From Maea johnstoni (taxonomy: Eukaryota > Annelida > Polychaeta > Spionida > Magelonidae), in the NCBI GenBank assembly GCA_963942565.1, contig OZ012687.1:1651673-1715672 (forward strand): a stretch of DNA of 64,000 nt, in the 5' to 3' direction. Shown piece after piece: positions 1 to 26,708 of this stretch; positions within the stretch are counted from its first letter, which is position 1, and each line of letters begins with the position of its first letter. The translations under genes and the position numbers were made by a program. The notes under the pieces were generated by a model that had not been told where the DNA came from, searched no databases, and saw nothing but the letters and a program-made list of their open reading frames with translations.

Positions 1-314
1 ATATGAACAATAACGAAGACAATACAAATATTTGTAACAAAATATATTTGTACACAATTGTAAATCTACTATTTGTAACATTGTTGATTGACATGTTTGT
101 GGACTGAATAAAAATGATTTAAACTTAAAAAATAACTCGGGTCGGGGTAGCTAATGATAAATTCATTAATCTTGTTGTAAAAATGATATGCTGTTACTTA
201 AAGTAAAGTTACATGAGTGAAAAAAACACACTTTAAAATACACCCTAATATTGATTGATTTTGCATTGCACATATATAAATGTTTAAGACTGATAATTTT
301 ATTAATTAACTAAC

Positions 315-1185
315 CTGGATGCATGTCATTGTGAATCAATGTCATCGGGTAGCATTCCTCTTCTTCTGTAATTTCTTTGATGTTCATCAGATATCTATCA
401 AGAGACTCAAGCAGGTCAGCAGTGAACTTCGCTGGATCTGGATACATTTTCCTCAAAGCTTCTACCACCACTTGCCAGAAGGGTAATGCCTTCAGATGTT
501 TCTGTGTGTGTTTCACCATTGCATCCCCAAACTGAACTGAAAGGCCATCAGTGTTTCCTAAGTAATGGGCATGGAATTTCGCCATTTCAGAGAGTACCCT
601 GAACCGTTTTTGCTGAGTCCATGGGGCGGAATCAAAGACCCCTCCTATCTCAATATCCTCTTCTGCCATGTACTCACTCACAACAACAAATCTCTCCCTC
701 TTGACATCAAGTATCGTAAAATAGTCAGTCGGACGAAAGGAAGCTAGATGTGCATCTACCATAGCCCTTCTAGCAGCCATGACTTCCAGTTCTGGTGCTC
801 TATCGAAACTTAAACCCACAGGCCAGAATTTCTTTGCTGCAGAAAACACCTTTTCACCTGTATGCTCAAACCCAGCAATCCAGCCAGCCGTGTTTTCAAT
901 CGCATTCCTCTTTGATTTTAAAGCGATAGCAATTTCTTTATTCTGTCCTGTTGAATCCTTTCCAACTAGAATAAACTTAAATATTCCAGTCAACTTTTTC
1001 GATCTATTCACAGCATCTCCCATTGCAGTACTAACCTTTGCCAAGTTATTCACAGCTTCCTCTCTCCATGACAGTAAATGAATTCCTATTATTGAAGCAA
1101 TATTAGCAAAAAATACATCATTCAGTTCCTTTCTAAAGAATCCCACTTCTTCAACAGTATGTTCACTTCCAGCCTGAGATTCCAT
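315..1185 (-). CDS. APH/CHK-like kinase, copy A (5' coding exon, partial)
   Basis: This exon encodes about 290 residues of a protein with the signature of the aminoglycoside-phosphotransferase / choline-kinase-like / ecdysteroid-kinase-like superfamily, which transfers phosphate from ATP to small molecules. An IALKSK segment is a candidate nucleotide-binding lysine, VVVSEYM resembles the hinge, and the exon ends in the catalytic loop HNDMHPG. I start it at the ATG at 1183-1185 (A at -3, G at +4); the GTG codon four codons upstream is in frame but is not a likely animal start. The exon ends in a consensus donor (CAG|GTTAGT) in phase 1, so the metal-binding DWE-type motif must lie in a downstream exon, which is not in the first 314 bases and is presumably off the left edge. 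It is about 90% identical by eye to copy B at 6366-7041. The substrate is unknown and the family assignment rests on motifs only. Confidence 0.7.
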
Positions 1186-1367
1186 AATGTATGCCACAGC
1201 TTAATAAGATTATCGGTTGTGCTGATTTTGTTTGCTCTCAATTCCTCCCTCGTAGCTCCGTTGATCTGCCACAGGTTTTGGTTGTGCACATCTCTCTATA
1301 TATTCATATGTGTATTGACCTTAATGACACATGAGATCACGTGAGTAAGCTAAAGGTTAAGACACGT

Positions 1368-1467
1368 ACCCAGCGGGCACTGTACGTACAATGTATGTAC
1401 ATTGTACGTACATTGTACCAACTGTACGTACAATGTACGTACATTGTACGTACAGTGCCCGCTGGGT
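1368..1467. mobile_element. 100-bp palindromic MITE-like element
   Basis: The ends ACCCAGCGGGCAC and GTGCCCGCTGGGT are perfect inverted repeats, and the interior is almost entirely repeats of TGTACGTACAATGTA in both orientations, so the whole 100 bp can fold into one hairpin. A TA on each side could be a target duplication. It lies in the part of copy A's 5' flank that is missing from copy B. The superfamily is not certain. Confidence 0.6.
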
Positions 1468-1956
1468 AATGTTATACCACCTCTTCCAATATTAAGATAA
1501 ATCAATACGTCTAGTTTATAAGCTGTTCTACGCCATTAAAGACCCCCCTAAGTACACGTATACCTGTAAGTCACTGTGTCCCCTCTTGACTATGCGACCT
1601 AGACGTTCCGCTCTAAATGCAGCCTATCTTTAAAAAAAAACACGTTCACCTGAGACTTCAATGTAGCACTGAATAGGAGTTTCAAGATCAAAGGCTAGGT
1701 AATGTTTACTTGCCATGGAACTCAAAAGAATCGCATAATACCCCACTTCACATCATGACAGGTCCTCGTGACTCACAATCGTGAAGTAGACATGATATAC
1801 ATTTACCATTGTCACTAGTTAAAAAGCAAAACCACGTATGCATTACAAAAACGAAAAAACACACGAAAATCCTATGACCGAAATTGAAATACGTTTGTTG
1901 CCTCTCTTTTCCAGGTGCCTGCAATACCTACAGCTTGGATTGTCGCAGCTGTTCGC

Positions 1957-2156
1957 NNNNNNNNNNNNNNNNNNNNNNNNNNNNNNNNNNNNNNNNNNNN
2001 NNNNNNNNNNNNNNNNNNNNNNNNNNNNNNNNNNNNNNNNNNNNNNNNNNNNNNNNNNNNNNNNNNNNNNNNNNNNNNNNNNNNNNNNNNNNNNNNNNNN
2101 NNNNNNNNNNNNNNNNNNNNNNNNNNNNNNNNNNNNNNNNNNNNNNNNNNNNNNNN
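1957..2156. other. Assembly gap (200 N)
   Basis: A run of exactly 200 N, the usual size of a scaffold gap of unknown length. At the equivalent position of the paralogous flank (after 7290) the sequence runs into long CT and TA dinucleotide arrays, so this gap probably hides a similar array. Confidence 0.95.
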
Positions 2157-2405
2157 GTTGAATGTATTTCTGCTTTCAGACACAATCGATACATGTGCAA
2201 ACATGGATGAGGTGACGTCTTGAGAAGGCATATGTTTAAAATTAAATTGGATTCATAAATACGTTATTTTAAGAGTTCAAGTTTGGGCGACTAAAAAACT
2301 AGTTTCTCACATAAATCGCTGGCTAAAAAAGTTTTTAGGGGGTTGTTTAAAGTCCGTTGGATATATTTCAGCTTTCAGACACAATCGATACATGTGAAAA
2401 CATGG
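2157..2405. repeat. Direct repeat of ~52 bp, two copies 196 bp apart
   Basis: Bases 2157-2208 and 2353-2405 match closely; both contain GCTTTCAGACACAATCGATA and end in AACATGGAT. This is probably a local duplication next to the gap. Confidence 0.6.
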
Positions 2406-2439
2406 ATTATTCGCAAACACAAATACGTCTTGTCTTGTT

Positions 2440-3325
2440 TTTGTGAACGCGTCTTGAAATGGGAGCGTGCCTATCGAACGCGTCTTGTAGGTCTTGGGGT
2501 CTTGTTATACACGAATACGTCTTGTCGTGTTTTGCGATCGCGTCTTGTCGAGGGAGCGTGCCTGTGGAAAGCGTCTTGCAGGTCTTGGCGTCTTGTCGAG
2601 TGTGTAGGCGTCTTGTCGTGATTTGCGATCGCGTCTTGTGAAGGGAGCGTGCCCGTCGAAAGCGTCTTGTACGTCTTGGCGTCTTGTCGAGTGTGTATGC
2701 GTCTTGTCGTGTTTTGCGATCGCGTCTTGTGAACGGAGCGTGCCTGTCGAAAGCGTCCTGTACGTCTTGGCGTCTTGTTGCGTGTGTAGGCGTCTTGCCG
2801 TGCTTTCCGATCGCGTCTTGTCGAGGGAGCGTGCCTGTTGAAAGCGTCTTGCAGGTCTTGGCGTCTTGTCGAGTGTGAAGGCATCTTGTCGTGCTTTCCG
2901 ATCGCGTCTTGTCGAGGGAGCGTGCCTGTTGAAAGCGTCTTGCAGGTCTTGGCGTCTTGTCGAGTGTGTAGGCGTCTTGTCGTGTTTTGCGATCGCGTCT
3001 TGTCGAGGGAGCGTGCCTGTTGAAAGCGTCTTGCAGGTCTTGGGGTCTTGTCGAGTGTGTAGGCGTCTTGTCGTGTTTTGCGATCGCGTCTTGTCGAGGG
3101 AGCGTGCCTGTTGAAAGCCTCTCGCAGGTCTTGGCGTCTTGTCGAGTGTGTAGGCGTCTTGTTGTGTTTTGCGATCTCGTCTTGTCGAGGGAGCGTGCCT
3201 GTTGAAAGCGTCTTGCAGGTCTTGGCGTCTTGTCGAGTGTGTAGGCGTCTTGTCGTGTTTTGCGATCGCGTCTTGTGAAGGGAGCGTGACTGTTGAAAGC
3301 GTCTTGCAGGTTTTGGCAGTCCTGT
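2440..3325. repeat. 91-bp minisatellite, ~10 copies
   Basis: Landmark GATCGCGTCTTG recurs every 91 bases (2900, 2991, 3082 and so on). Each unit is itself built from a GCGTCTTG-like octamer, so the array probably grew from a shorter repeat. Because 91 is not a multiple of three and the unit lacks stops in several frames, long open frames cross the array on both strands; these are not genes. Confidence 0.9.
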
Positions 3326-3419
3326 TATGTATGAACACGTATTGCCTATGCAGTATTAGCGGTATCGGAAGTAGTACTTTCAGTGTTAAACTGAAATAAT
3401 TATTACTCCCTCAAAAAAC

Positions 3420-3495
3420 GAGCCGATTTTGGCGTCTTGTCAAGAAGAGGAGCGCGCAAGACGTGTAAGACGCCAAGACGCGCCGCGCTCCAACC
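3420..3495. repeat. Inverted relics of the GCGTCTTG motif
   Basis: TTGGCGTCTTG near 3430 is followed by several CAAGACG/GACGCCAAGACGCG copies on the opposite strand near 3457-3482. This is the minisatellite's basic motif in inverted orientation, about 100 bp outside the main array. Confidence 0.5.
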
Positions 3496-3627
3496 CTTAC
3501 TGTCAAAAAGGCATAATTTTCTAGCTTATACTCAAAGTGTGCAATGCAGATATAAATGATCCGCTCGTTCAGCTTAGAATATGCCTCTTAACCAAAAGAG
3601 ATTTTGGATAAATGGGAAACCAATAGA

Positions 3628-4099
3628 TAGGGGTCCACACCGGTATACCCGTACCGTGAGGGTACCGATACTCCGCCCGAAAATACCGGTAAAAAAACGT
3701 ATAATTAGTAGCCGGTATTTTGGTATCGGTACTATGACTAAGACGCCTCGCTGCCGATATAGCAGGCAAGGCGGAAAAGAGTGCAGAGACGCGGGATCGG
3801 CGGGAAAATACATCGCAATCGCGTCATCCAGTGCCGGCTGCCATTGAAACTGCACTACGATAGATACTAACGCGCGCGGTAGTAATTGGAAAAGTGTGGA
3901 GAGGGCCATGCTATGTATTTTACATGGTGCTAGTCCAGCCCCCACCACACTTTTCCAAGCACTAACGCGCGCGACAGAATATCGAAAACATCGACAAAGT
4001 AAAGAAAGTAACCAGTATCAGTACCGTTAGAATACCGGAACCGTATAAAAAATACCTGACCCGTACCGTACCGTATAATTTTAAAGGTATGGACCCCTA
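3628..4099. mobile_element. Non-autonomous hAT element (MITE), 472 bp
   Basis: It begins TAGGGGTCCAcACC and ends GGTATGGACCCCTA (imperfect terminal inverted repeats) and is flanked by an 8-bp direct duplication CCAATAGA at 3620-3627 and 4100-4107. The TAGGGG ends and 8-bp duplication are hallmarks of hAT transposons. It has no coding capacity. The interior has many CGGTACCGTA-like steps and a smaller inverted repeat at 3866-3973. Confidence 0.85.
3866..3973. mobile_element. Possible nested small inverted-repeat insertion
   Basis: A perfect 14-bp inverted repeat (TTGGAAAAGTGTGG at 3886-3899, CCACACTTTTCCAA at 3945-3958) is bracketed by a 13-bp direct repeat ACTAACGCGCGCG at 3866-3878 and 3961-3973. 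This looks like an 82-bp insertion in the larger hAT MITE with a duplicated target, although 13 bp is long for a target duplication. Confidence 0.45.
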
Positions 4100-4107
4100 C
4101 CAATAGA

Positions 4108-5304
4108 TGAACATAAATCAAGTGTTTTGGAAACTGGGAAACTGCTTAGGTACCCCCACGTTCACTTGACACAGATTGCAAAGTTGCAGACCTCCAACAA
4201 TAGATGGCACCGTAGACGTGGCTGAAGACTGTTGACTGACTGACATCATTGACAAGTGAAAAAACAACAACGGAGAGTCATTTAACATAAGTGATATATA
4301 GAGCAAGCCTTTATTACAAATCACAAGTCCAAACAAATGTGTATTTGCGCTATACCATACAGATTTCTTCAAAACAGAATTACTACAAAATATAAATTGT
4401 TCAAAATGAAAATAATCAGATACAGATAATAGTGTTTTTTTTAAATGGAAAGGAACATGGTTTGTCTGATCTTATAAAGGGATCAATCTTTAACATACTT
4501 AGTATTAGGGGATTATACATTTAAATGCTAAATAAAGTTTCTTATGTTGATAATGTATAAAGTGCATAACAAAATGTACATTTTTATTCAGTTTAAATAA
4601 CTCCACGAAATTACATACAAAGGAGAAGTGAGTGGGTATCTCAATTCTAGTCAGTTTTTTCCTGTTACATTATTTCCCCTTCCCTATTCACACATAATGA
4701 TTTCGAAATTATGACATTACTAGAATTAAACATTTGTAGATTACAAACAATCACTTTCAATATGGCTACTAGTTGGGAGTTGCTCTATGGTCTTGTCTCT
4801 CAGTGAATTATTAATTCCTGGAACACAGACATATTATGTTCTAACGGTAAGATTTAAGATGTTTGTATTAACTTCTCTTATACATGTAATGTCTGTTCAA
4901 TTTGTAGCAGAATCTCGAATTATAAAAGACATTGTCAACAAATGAAAGGAAAATATGTTTATATCATGTTACAACGGATATTAGGATATTATTATTAATG
5001 TTAGCATAACTACAAATCATTTTTGACCTTCTTAGAATGCACACTCCTGAATAACATAGGTTAAAGTTGTTCTTATGCATATAACTTTCAAGCCCGATGT
5101 AATCTCACCACACAATATTGAATGACAAGCTATATTTGACAGCTGAAGAACGAGAGCCCTCTAAGAGCTGATAATAATATATCTGATAATGATACTTTCA
5201 ACTAAGTATTCCATTTCCCTACTATGAGAAGAAAAGAATGTCTGACCTCTCTTTTGTAAAGATAACGTACATTGCATTGCTGATATAGACATGAGCAATA
5301 CTGT
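4108..5304. other. Non-coding stretch downstream of kinase copy B
   Basis: AT-rich sequence 3' of the copy B stop codon. I see no coding exon, RNA gene or clear repeat; part may be its 3' untranslated region. Confidence 0.5.
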
Positions 5305-7041
5305 CTAGAAGGGTTTAACTTCTTCTGTCAATGCCTTAGTAATCATCAATACATTTTCTAACACATCATCACAAGGTATATAAGCTCTAGCCTGGCCATG
5401 CAATGTAAGTAATAGAGTTATTCTGTTGTAATGTCTCTCATACACCTGGAAGCATAAGATACGGTAGAAGCGCTTTTTGTCTTCAAATATTTTAATGATT
5501 TTCTCTTGACCACCACGTGCTTTCAGAGCTTTGATGAGTTCATGACGGTAATGTTCGGCATTCAAGGTCGATAGTTTCAGGTGTTCACTTGGACTAGACT
5601 GAGCGACAACCACAAAATTCATGAAATGAACGACGTCGGTTTGAGGCACGTGTATAGCGCAGGTTTCCCAGTCATATAGGATCAAGTCACTTTTGCCTTC
5701 CTTTGGTTTCTTTCTCAACCACATTTTTGCTGCAATCAAAACAAAATAATCATCTGTAAGGTTAATTGGAAAGCGTTCGGGTGAATTGTTTTGACTCAAT
5801 TTATCCTTTACTTTGTTAGTATTTGACCTTTTAGCTTACACAGAATATATGTTGCCTGATTGGTCTCGTGATGAGGAACACACCAAGCATCACAAATGTA
5901 CCGTCCTAGCAGGGTGTAAGATGTGCATCTCCTATCTCCAATCCACGATAATGAACTAAGGATCTTCAAAATTCACAAGTGCAGAGGAAAGATTAATAGA
6001 GGAGGGTGTCACACTCTCTCTATTCTAGGTGATGATAGATTTGTCACCCTTGTTGTGAAAATGGCGTACTGCAAGGTGTCTGCGTTCGGACAGTTGGATA
6101 GATGGATGGATGGACGGATGAATAGATAGAGAAATAGATAGTTATATAGATATATAGATAAACAATGTTTTCCTTGAATTTGTAAATTCCAATTAAAACA
6201 AGCCTAGTGCAGTCAATTTAGTCGTCTGTAATCTAGAAGTTACATAAGAATGCACCTTAATATTGATTAATTGTGCATTGCACATGTAAATGACTTTGAT
6301 ACATATTGTCAATAGATGATGAAAAAAGCCAGGTATAACACTCATAACTATATCAATTAAATAACCTGGATGCAAGTCATTGTGAACCAATGTCATTGGG
6401 TAGGATTCCTCTTCTTCTGTTATTTCTTTGATGTTCGTGAGATATGTCTCTAGAGACTCAAGAAGGTCAGCAGTGAAGTTTTCTGGATACATTTTCCTCA
6501 AAGGTTCAATCACCACTTGCCAGAAAGGTAATGCCTTTAGATGTTTCTGTGTGTGTTTTACCATTGCATCCCCGAACTGGACTGAAAGGCCATCAGTGTT
6601 TCCAAAATAATGGGCATGGAATTTCGCCATTTCAGAGAGTACCCTGAACCGTTTCTGCTGAGTCCATGGAGCAGAATCAAAGACCCCTCCTATCTCAACA
6701 TCCTCTTCTGCCATGTACTCACTCACAACAACAAATCTCTCCCTCTTGACATCAAGTATTGTAAAATAGTCAGTCGGACGAAAGGAAGCTAGATGTGCAT
6801 CTACCATAGCCCTTCTAGCAGCCATGACTTCAAGTCCAGGTGCTCTACAGAAATTCATTGACACAGGCCAGAATTTCTTTGCAGCAGAAAACACCTTTTC
6901 ACCTGCATGCTCATACCCAGCAATCCAGCCAGCAGTGTTTTCAATCACATTCCTCTTTGATTTTAAAGCGATAGCAATTTCTTTATTTTGTCCTCTAGAA
7001 TCCTTTCCAACTAGAATAAACTTAAATATGCCAGTCAACTC
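5305..7041 (-). CDS. APH/CHK-like kinase, copy B, 5'-truncated; exons 6366-7041 and 5305-5729
   Basis: Two exons join in phase 1: 6366-7041 ends at HNDLHP with donor CAG|GTTAT, and 5305-5729 begins after TTGATTGCAG and ends at a TAG at 5305-5307. Together they give about 366 codons containing the catalytic loop HNDLHP and, in the second exon, the LILYDWE motif that in this superfamily carries the metal-binding aspartate. Compared with copy A, the reading frame begins at residue E-L-T-G-I-F-K, so the first ~75 codons including the start ATG are missing. Sequence immediately upstream matches DNA that lies about 650 bp further upstream in copy A, so a deletion rather than a simple intron explains the loss. 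The bases before the truncated exon (TTAACAG|G) could act as a splice acceptor, so use of an unseen upstream exon cannot be excluded. It may be a pseudogene or a gene with a captured new 5' end. Confidence 0.65.
6095..6168. repeat. GATA/GATG-type microsatellite
   Basis: Degenerate four-base repeats (GATGGATG, then ATAGATAG) inside the intron of kinase copy B. Confidence 0.7.
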
Positions 7042-7396
7042 CTGTTAATGTGCGCTGAATAAGAGTTTCGAGTTGCCAGGTAATACCCCAGTTCACATAA
7101 TGACATGTACTTTTGCCTCACAATCTTGATGTAAACATGATATACATTTATCATTGTCACTAGTTCGAAAGTAAAACCAAGTATGCATTAAAAAAATGAA
7201 AAAACAATAATCCGACGAAAGAAATTACAATACGTTTGTGCCGGTTCTGTCCAGGTGCCTGCAATACCCACAGTTTGGATTGTCGCACATATTTGTTTGA
7301 TATGCGGGTGTCATCGGGTTAGTTGATTCCCGAATCTGTGTCAGGGCATAATCGTGCCTTGAATATATAATCACGAAGATTTTTAGCCCTTCTAAC

Positions 7397-7761
<365 letters not shown>

Positions 7762-8418
7762 CATACTTACGTTTTATTTAGACTGAGATATTGCAAAGCA
7801 TGTATAGATCATTCGACAATTTAAAAACAGATATGCATTTCATCCTTAGAACTTATGAGGACGCATGAGGTTATCGTATGCTGAAGATTGAAGGGCATGT
7901 CAATTGTTCAAGGGGAAATTGACATGGATTCTGTACGTAGGTAAATATTGCATCTAAAGATGGGACATTTCAAGTAGCGCCAAGTGAGTTCAAGTATGAC
8001 AAGGTCAGTAAAGGTTTCAAGGATTTTTCCACATTGCTGATGATTAAGGAATGCAATTTCTTCTTAAGTGGTAATTTCATATAGAAATATTCAAACTATT
8101 ATGTAAAGCTACTTTTTGTCTTGGTAGGAATTCCTAACATTGTGGTCGGCGGTATGATAAAAGGGTCAAGTGAAGATTTTGAGAACGTTTCCTTTTTACT
8201 AATGATTTAGAAAGACTTTTTTGATAACATCATTTACTTTTGTTTAGGCGGATGGTCAACTTTTCTTGAAAGAGCTCTACAAATATTGTTGATTGCGTTT
8301 TTTCGTACAAGTGGTCATCCATGCTTAATAGTCTCTATATACGATGGGCTTTTGTATTGGGGTGGATGACAAATCTGGTTATGCTGCATAAGAGTCTTAG
8401 GGAAAAGATATGTGATAT

Positions 8419-8699
8419 CTAATTTGGAATTTTCTTCTGAAAAAATATTTTTTCATGGCAGAAACTCAAAACTTAATAAAATGTGTTTGATAGGATGTTT
8501 ACTAGCCTGCCTCCGTGCACATTACCGGTCATGCTCAACATCATTCTTTACACCCACATTCGCCATGCCTCGGGCCTACTCAGACGGCCGTGTGGTCTAA
8601 GGCGCCGCCATTGACTGCGCGCTATCTCAACTGGCTAGTCACAAAATAGCCACAATTGGCATAAAGGTGACGAAAAACAAAATTCCAATTCCAAATTAG
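8419..8699. mobile_element. Possible 281-bp MITE
   Basis: CTAATTTGGAATT at 8419-8431 is matched by its exact complement AATTCCAAATTAG at 8687-8699. No target duplication is visible. Inside, near 8583-8607, lies a stretch resembling the 5' part of a tRNA-Leu gene (GTGGTCTAAGGCGCC), but the rest of a tRNA is absent. Confidence 0.35.
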
Positions 8700-9098
8700 C
8701 CATGCCTTACAATGTTGCATACTTTTGGAAATAGATGGCACCATCAGGTGAGGCCATATTTTCCAATAATATAGGCTTGAAAATATAGGTTTACTTTAAA
8801 GGAATTTTAAGTGATGCGACAGGACTTCTAGGGATCAATTCAGAAAGTAATCTTTGCAAATTGATTATGATTATCTTCCTTAACCCATCCATATGTGGAA
8901 ACTTAATGAAATTTAAAGCGTGTAAGAGGGAAAAAGACCGAAAAATGAGTGTAAAAAAAGAAAATTGTTGCTTTCCAAAAAGGCGTTATTTCTTAAGCCC
9001 CATTCACACTAGCCGAAATTGTGTTGGCAACGTGGTTACAACATGGGATTGCCACCAAATTGCCAGGACATTGCCAAGACATTGCAAAAGGTCTAAGA

Positions 9099-9401
<303 letters not shown>

Positions 9402-9600
9402 AAAATATGTATATATGTTTTTGAATTCCCCATATTCTCAGCTTCATGGTATTTCAGTAACAAATATTTTCCAAATCAGACCTTTTCTTTCTTTTCCCAG
9501 GTGAACTTATATATTTACACGATCACTAAATTGCTTTTACTCACTACCCATTTTCCTCATATTTCATAACTGTGACATCTCTATCCATTCCCTCTGAGAC

Positions 9601-9642
9601 ATGGATCCGTGCGCCGGCCTCTATTTTGGCGCACGGATCCAT
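9601..9642. repeat. Perfect 15-bp hairpin
   Basis: ATGGATCCGTGCGCC at 9601-9615 and its exact complement at 9628-9642 are separated by 12 bp. It is GC-rich in an AT-rich setting. No gene context explains it. Confidence 0.8.
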
Positions 9643-10603
9643 TCTTCGTCCATACTTGCCTAACCTTTGCGCTATGTTGCGCCCAGCGCCACTAGCTTCA
9701 TAAAACTTTCCACTACATTCATCTCCCTTGTATCGGACTTTCTCTGGATCCTTTAACCCAACTGTTCTCAAGATGTCCTGTTCCCTCCCACATCAAGTGC
9801 ATCTAGATACCTAGGCCCACCTTTTTACCGTTGGTGCTTTGTGTCAGTTCCATACATTTATGGGTATTTTTCAGTACCCTGCCGAATCACTGTGGAATAG
9901 ATTGAAAACATAATGTGAAGGAAGTGATGATATATTATGGAAAAGTCATTACAAAAGGAGAAAAAAGCATCACGGAACTTAGAGCTAATGATGCAAATGC
10001 CATAAAAGTCCAGAATTTACGCGTGTATATGTAGAGCACACACGATCTGAGCCAAATAATAGTAGAACATAACAACAGTAGCAACCTTTTCTCAAAATAC
10101 ATATATCCCTATATGACAAACTATACGTTCGCTACAGATGTGAGGGGATTAAAGTGGCCGACTTTGCAGAGGAGGATTAAAACTGAGAAGGCTTGCCTTC
10201 TATAAAGGAACATGGCTAGGTTGACTGCTCCATGGCTTATCATGTGCTGTAGTAAGATCCGTGCAAACAGAGCAAGACCTATATACTCACCCACTCATAT
10301 TCTATACGCCCATACGGTCTGACCCACATTGAACATCCTTAGTAACAATCCACTAATTGGGGAAAGAATTTATTAAAATTTGTTAGTTTTGTTTTCACCA
10401 ATGCCTCTTCCAATATGTTTCAAACATAACCCTACTGGAGGAGTTATATTAAAGGCTGCCAGTACATGTCTGCAATCCTGGTGCAAGTGGGTTAATCACA
10501 CAAAGCAGATTAGCTAGCAATCAGGCGAGCTATGAATATATGCCTACTCTCTGGAGCAGTAAGAAGTGACTCGCTGTACAAGGGAAGGGGGAGACCAGGC
10601 AAG

Positions 10604-24705
<14,102 letters not shown>

Positions 24706-25769
24706 ACGATTGTTTGGATAAGTGTTTATAGTCTCTCCTGAACGTAGTTCATTTAAAATAAACGTAACGGTGGCTCGATTTTTCTGTCCAGATTTGACTT
24801 GTCACCACCCTTTAACGTTTATTGCAGATAACATGTATTGTGTTGCGCACTTGGCTCTGAGGACACTTACGTTGATTTGTCTAACTGATTCGTTTTCCCC
24901 GACGTCCTCTGCCAAGTATTACTTATCAGCCTTTAAATAAGTAATGTCCGCCGCACACAACAAGTCTGATAATGCTTTTTTAATGCTTTTAAGAGGTAAA
25001 ATTCGTTTTAACTTACTGTTACCTCAGTGCAGACGATATTGTGTCAACCACTTTGAATAAACGTGGTCACATGGTCTAGCGAGATTATCGTTACGGCGTG
25101 TGATTGTAAATCTTGGAATTCGTTAAAAACGGAAAGTTTTATAGAAATAAAACAGTATAGTGAGAAAAAACACTTGAAATATGAATTTCACGTGATTTTT
25201 TCTTTAAATGATATCATTTGTGTTGTTGTGGTTCTTTATTTTGGTAAGTTGTACTATATACTCCTTTTCACTTTGATTCCGTTATTCTGGGAGTTATATG
25301 CAACTGGTCACATGCGAGCCTTGCACGAAATAAACATGGCTTCCCTTCGACTTCGTTTCTAGAAGTCTTCGTGTTATAGGGTGCGTTTCCACTAGGCGGG
25401 GCGGCATGCGGGACGGCAGCGGTTTCTCCATTGGAAAGCCGTCGCCGTCCCGCTCCGTCCTCTGGGAGCTGCAATTTAACCCATCACGAATAGTCACGTC
25501 TGTAATCTGGAAAAGGGCCTTATTTAAAGAGTTTCAGGCACTTTGCGGTAAAAGTCGGTAGCCAACATTTTTAACATAGTTTGATATTGCTGGATTGAAA
25601 CTGATAATGATGGATACCAAAGTCAATTTATAGTTCTAAGCCCTTAATTTACATATGTCTTAAACACCATAAAATATGTAAAAAGGCCCCAAATTGGTCA
25701 AAATGATAGGTATATGGGTAGGAAAGACTCCTAAAACATTCATAGCTCAGCTTAGACCAAACATAGGGA

Positions 25770-26708
<939 letters not shown>

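Noticed and set aside
1186-1197. GTG codon giving MAYIM as the kinase copy A start
   Set aside because: GTG starts are not expected in animals; the ATG at 1183-1185 in good context is four codons downstream.
2471-3338. Long Arg/Thr/Gln-rich open frames on the minus strand (up to 277 codons)
   Set aside because: They follow the 91-bp minisatellite, which is open in most frames; no domain, start context or splice signal supports them.
8583-8607. tRNA-Leu gene or tRNA-derived SINE
   Set aside because: Only the D-arm/A-box-like part (GTGGTCTAAGGCGCC) is recognisable; no B box or acceptor stem completes it.
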